Positions 14,966 through 16,439 of a stretch of 16,439 nucleotides of DNA are shown here, in pieces. The translations under genes were made by a program, and so were the position numbers. Position 1 is the stretch's first letter; each line of letters starts with the position of its first letter. This stretch comes from JBGCEZ01 sp045106735 (GTDB taxonomy: Bacteria; Planctomycetota; Phycisphaerae; Phycisphaerales; SM1A02), in contig JBGCEZ010000112.1 of the NCBI GenBank assembly GCA_045106735.1, forward strand, positions 1 through 16,439, written 5' to 3'. Below the pieces are notes generated by a model, which saw nothing but the letters and a program-made list of their open reading frames with translations, was not told the origin of the DNA and searched no databases.

Positions 14966-16036
14966 ATGTACGAGATTGACGACACCCCGCTTCCGACGCC
15001 GCCGCTCCCGGGCCAGGTCGTGCTCGCCACCGACGCCGACGACGCGATCGAGCGCCTCGGGATCGATCTCGTGCAGCACGCGGAGAACTGCGTCCGCCGG
15101 TTCGGGGACTTCCACGTCGCTCTCTCCGGTGGGGTCCACCCGCGGAAGCTGTACCGCCGGCTGATGTACGCCCCGGAATTTCGCTGGATTCCGTGGCGGC
15201 GTACGCATCTCTGGTTCACGAGTGAGCGGTGTACCGGGCTGGACGACGCGGCGTCGACGTTTCGCGCGATCAATGACTTCATCGGCGACCACTCGGACCT
15301 GCCGCCGGAGCAGTTCCATCCGATCTTCGCCGCATCGCCGACCGCGGCCATGGACTACGAACGCCGCCTGCGCGAGCACCTGGGCTGGCGCGAGCGCGGG
15401 CAGGACCGCTTGGACTACGTGCTCTTGACGGTGGACGCCGCCGGCGCTACCGCGGGACTGCCAGCCGGGATCGACCCGGGATCGCTCGAGTCCGACGGCC
15501 GGCTCGTCGTGCGGACGAATGCTCGCGGCGAGGTCGCGCAGGAACTTTCGCCGCCGGACGCCGTCGATCCCGCGGTCACGGACGGGGGGCATATCGGCGC
15601 CGTGGACGGCACGGGGCTCGCGAACGATGATGGCGAGGCCGATGCAGCCAACGGCGACGCATCCGGCCACGTGACCATGCTGCCCTCGATCATCAACGCC
15701 GCGCGCTTCGTCGCCGTGCTGGCCGCTGGCCCTGAACCGGCCGATGGCTTGGCCTTGGCCGCCGACGGTGCGCCAGCCGCTGCTTCTGCTTCCGCTCCAA
15801 TTCCGGCTCCCTCGCCCGCGATCGCCGCGCCGATCCGAGCCATTCGGCCAGTGAGCGGCGAACTCACGTGGTACGTGGATCCGCCCGCGTGCCGGCAGAT
15901 TCTCTCGCCCGAAGAGTTGGCCATGCTCGCCCCGGAGCCGAGCATGTCCACCTTTGATCGGCTGGGTGAAAGCAAGAACGAACGCCGCCTTCCGCCGCTG
16001 GGCGGCGATGCGACCGACGCGGCCAACGCGACCTGA
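14966..16036 (+). CDS. 6-phosphogluconolactonase-fold protein with degenerate active site
   Basis: A 356-residue member of the Pgl/NagB sugar-phosphate isomerase fold. Matching blocks are VALSGGVHPRKLYRRL (51-66; family SGGxTPxxLY), IPWRRTHLWFTSERC (75-89; family WxxxHxFxxDERxV), YERRLREHLG (131-140), LDYVLLTVDAAGATAGLPAG (149-168), MLPSIINAARFVAVLAAG (238-255) and SGELTWYVDPPA (297-308). The family's D-E-R is S86-E87-R88, and the GPDGHTASLFPG segment carrying the catalytic His is DAAGATAGLPAG without His. Lactone hydrolysis in the oxidative pentose phosphate pathway is therefore doubtful. Family length is about 240; the excess comes from an acidic insert (about 175-235), an Ala/Pro-rich insert (260-292) and a C-terminal extension. 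The start is ATG 14966; longer in-frame starts are Arg-rich. Confidence 0.75.
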   Translation: MYEIDDTPLPTPPLPGQVVLATDADDAIERLGIDLVQHAENCVRRFGDFHVALSGGVHPRKLYRRLMYAPEFRWIPWRRTHLWFTSERCTGLDDAASTFRAINDFIGDHSDLPPEQFHPIFAASPTAAMDYERRLREHLGWRERGQDRLDYVLLTVDAAGATAGLPAGIDPGSLESDGRLVVRTNARGEVAQELSPPDAVDPAVTDGGHIGAVDGTGLANDDGEADAANGDASGHVTMLPSIINAARFVAVLAAGPEPADGLALAADGAPAAASASAPIPAPSPAIAAPIRAIRPVSGELTWYVDPPACRQILSPEELAMLAPEPSMSTFDRLGESKNERRLPPLGGDATDAANAT

Positions 16037-16051
16037 ATCCACCGCGCGCGA

Positions 16052-16085
16052 CACCGGACGCCATCCACGTGGACGACGCCCGGTG
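16052..16085. terminator. Candidate terminator after the 6-phosphogluconolactonase-like gene
   Basis: CACCGG (16052-16057) pairs with CCGGTG (16080-16085), and the loop contains the 10-bp palindrome TCCACGTGGA (16064-16073). It begins 15 bases after the stop, between convergent genes. There is no T-run, so it would have to work without one or with Rho. Confidence 0.35.
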
Positions 16086-16184
16086 CCGGCGTGGGATCAG
16101 ATGGGAGCAGCGTTCGCAAGCTTCCCCCGCTCGTTGAGAAACCCTGCCCCGTCTTGAGGACGATCGGTCCGCCCCTCGCTTTGT

Positions 16185-16199
16185 CGCCGAATCTCGGCG
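16185..16199. terminator. Small hairpin downstream of the right-edge minus-strand gene
   Basis: CGCCGA (16185-16190) pairs perfectly with TCGGCG (16194-16199) around ATC. It is nested between CCCTCGC (16173-16179) and GCGAGGG (16233-16239), which can also pair. It lies about 85 bases past the stop of the minus-strand gene. A terminator role is possible but unsupported by a T-run. Confidence 0.25.
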
Positions 16200-16285
16200 C
16201 ATCGAGTGGATCGGCCTTCGATTCGGCTCCGGGCGAGGGACCGAAGCATCGCACGCAGGACGAGACGCGCTACTTCAACGAACTG

Positions 16286-16439
16286 TTACATGTCGAAGGC
16301 CGGCAGCAGTTCAACGACGAAGACCGAGTGTTGGTCGAGCATCGGCGTCATGCCGAGCACGACGGTTTGCCCCGCCGGCATGTCCAACAAGGTCGAGATC
16401 GACGTGCGGGGCAGAGATCGACCGTTGGTGACCTGCCGC
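16286..16439 (-). CDS. C-terminal fragment of an unidentified protein with secretin-like tail
   Basis: A minus-strand frame enters from the right edge and stops at TAA 16286-16288, giving 50 residues with strong GC third-position bias. The sequence includes LPRTSISTLLDMPAGQTVVL followed by GMTPMLDQHSVFVVELLPAF. The pattern V/L-D-x-P-x-G-Q-T-V-V-L-G resembles the conserved strand turn near the end of bacterial secretin domains and related planctomycete proteins, but so short a piece cannot be assigned. It converges with the 6-phosphogluconolactonase-like gene across a 249-nt gap. Confidence 0.55.
   Translation of the reverse strand, partial: RQVTNGRSLPRTSISTLLDMPAGQTVVLGMTPMLDQHSVFVVELLPAFDM

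Noticed and set aside
13024..14979. Plus-strand open frame of 651 codons opposite the squalene-repeat gene
   Set aside because: The minus strand carries a recognisable family with signal peptide and Shine-Dalgarno sequence; the plus-strand translation is low-complexity and unrecognisable.

Overview
This is a strongly GC-rich window with GC-biased third codon positions, and it looks like part of a planctomycete chromosome. Three things point there: the A2-type heme-copper oxidase operon; the style of the heme A synthase (a 'LAVPDWPNTFGSNMFLYP' segment behind an extra N-terminal membrane domain); and a secreted squalene-cyclase-repeat protein with an SYGSMSYAGFKSLLYAG block, which I associate with planctomycetes. 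The genus cannot be read from the sequence. I saw no mobile element, tRNA, rRNA or CRISPR array.

Positions 1-6677 are a cytochrome c oxidase and heme A locus. A probable ctaC tail is followed by ctaD (subunit I), ctaF (subunit IV) and ctaE (subunit III) on the plus strand. ctaB (heme O synthase) converges on ctaE, and ctaA (heme A synthase) diverges from ctaB. ctaB makes heme O from protoheme, ctaA oxidises it to heme A, and the ctaD product binds heme A. Stem-loops lie after ctaD, after ctaF and between ctaE and ctaB, so subunit output may be tuned post-transcriptionally.

Positions 6755-11007 hold three co-directional genes that I think form an unusual unit: a SpsF-type cytidylyltransferase-like protein, a Gfo/Idh/MocA oxidoreductase-like protein, and a fusion of an AMP-ligase-like region with a left-handed beta-helix acyltransferase-like domain. 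Each keeps the overall pattern of its family but lacks the signature catalytic or nucleotide-binding motif. The three families suggest an origin in surface-glycan biosynthesis.

Positions 11235-14571 (minus strand) encode two exported proteins: an esterase-family alpha/beta-hydrolase whose nucleophile serine is replaced by alanine, and a squalene-cyclase-repeat protein. Positions 14966-16036 (plus) encode a 6-phosphogluconolactonase-fold protein that also lacks the family's catalytic segment. The window ends with the C-terminus of a minus-strand gene that has a secretin-like tail.

Two themes run through the window. First, several recognisable enzymes appear to have lost catalytic residues. 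Second, short in-frame tandem repeats (6-15 bp units giving Ala/Asp, Ala/Ser or Ala-Ser-Thr runs) have expanded in linkers and tails of unrelated proteins, and a similar repeat sits in one intergenic region.
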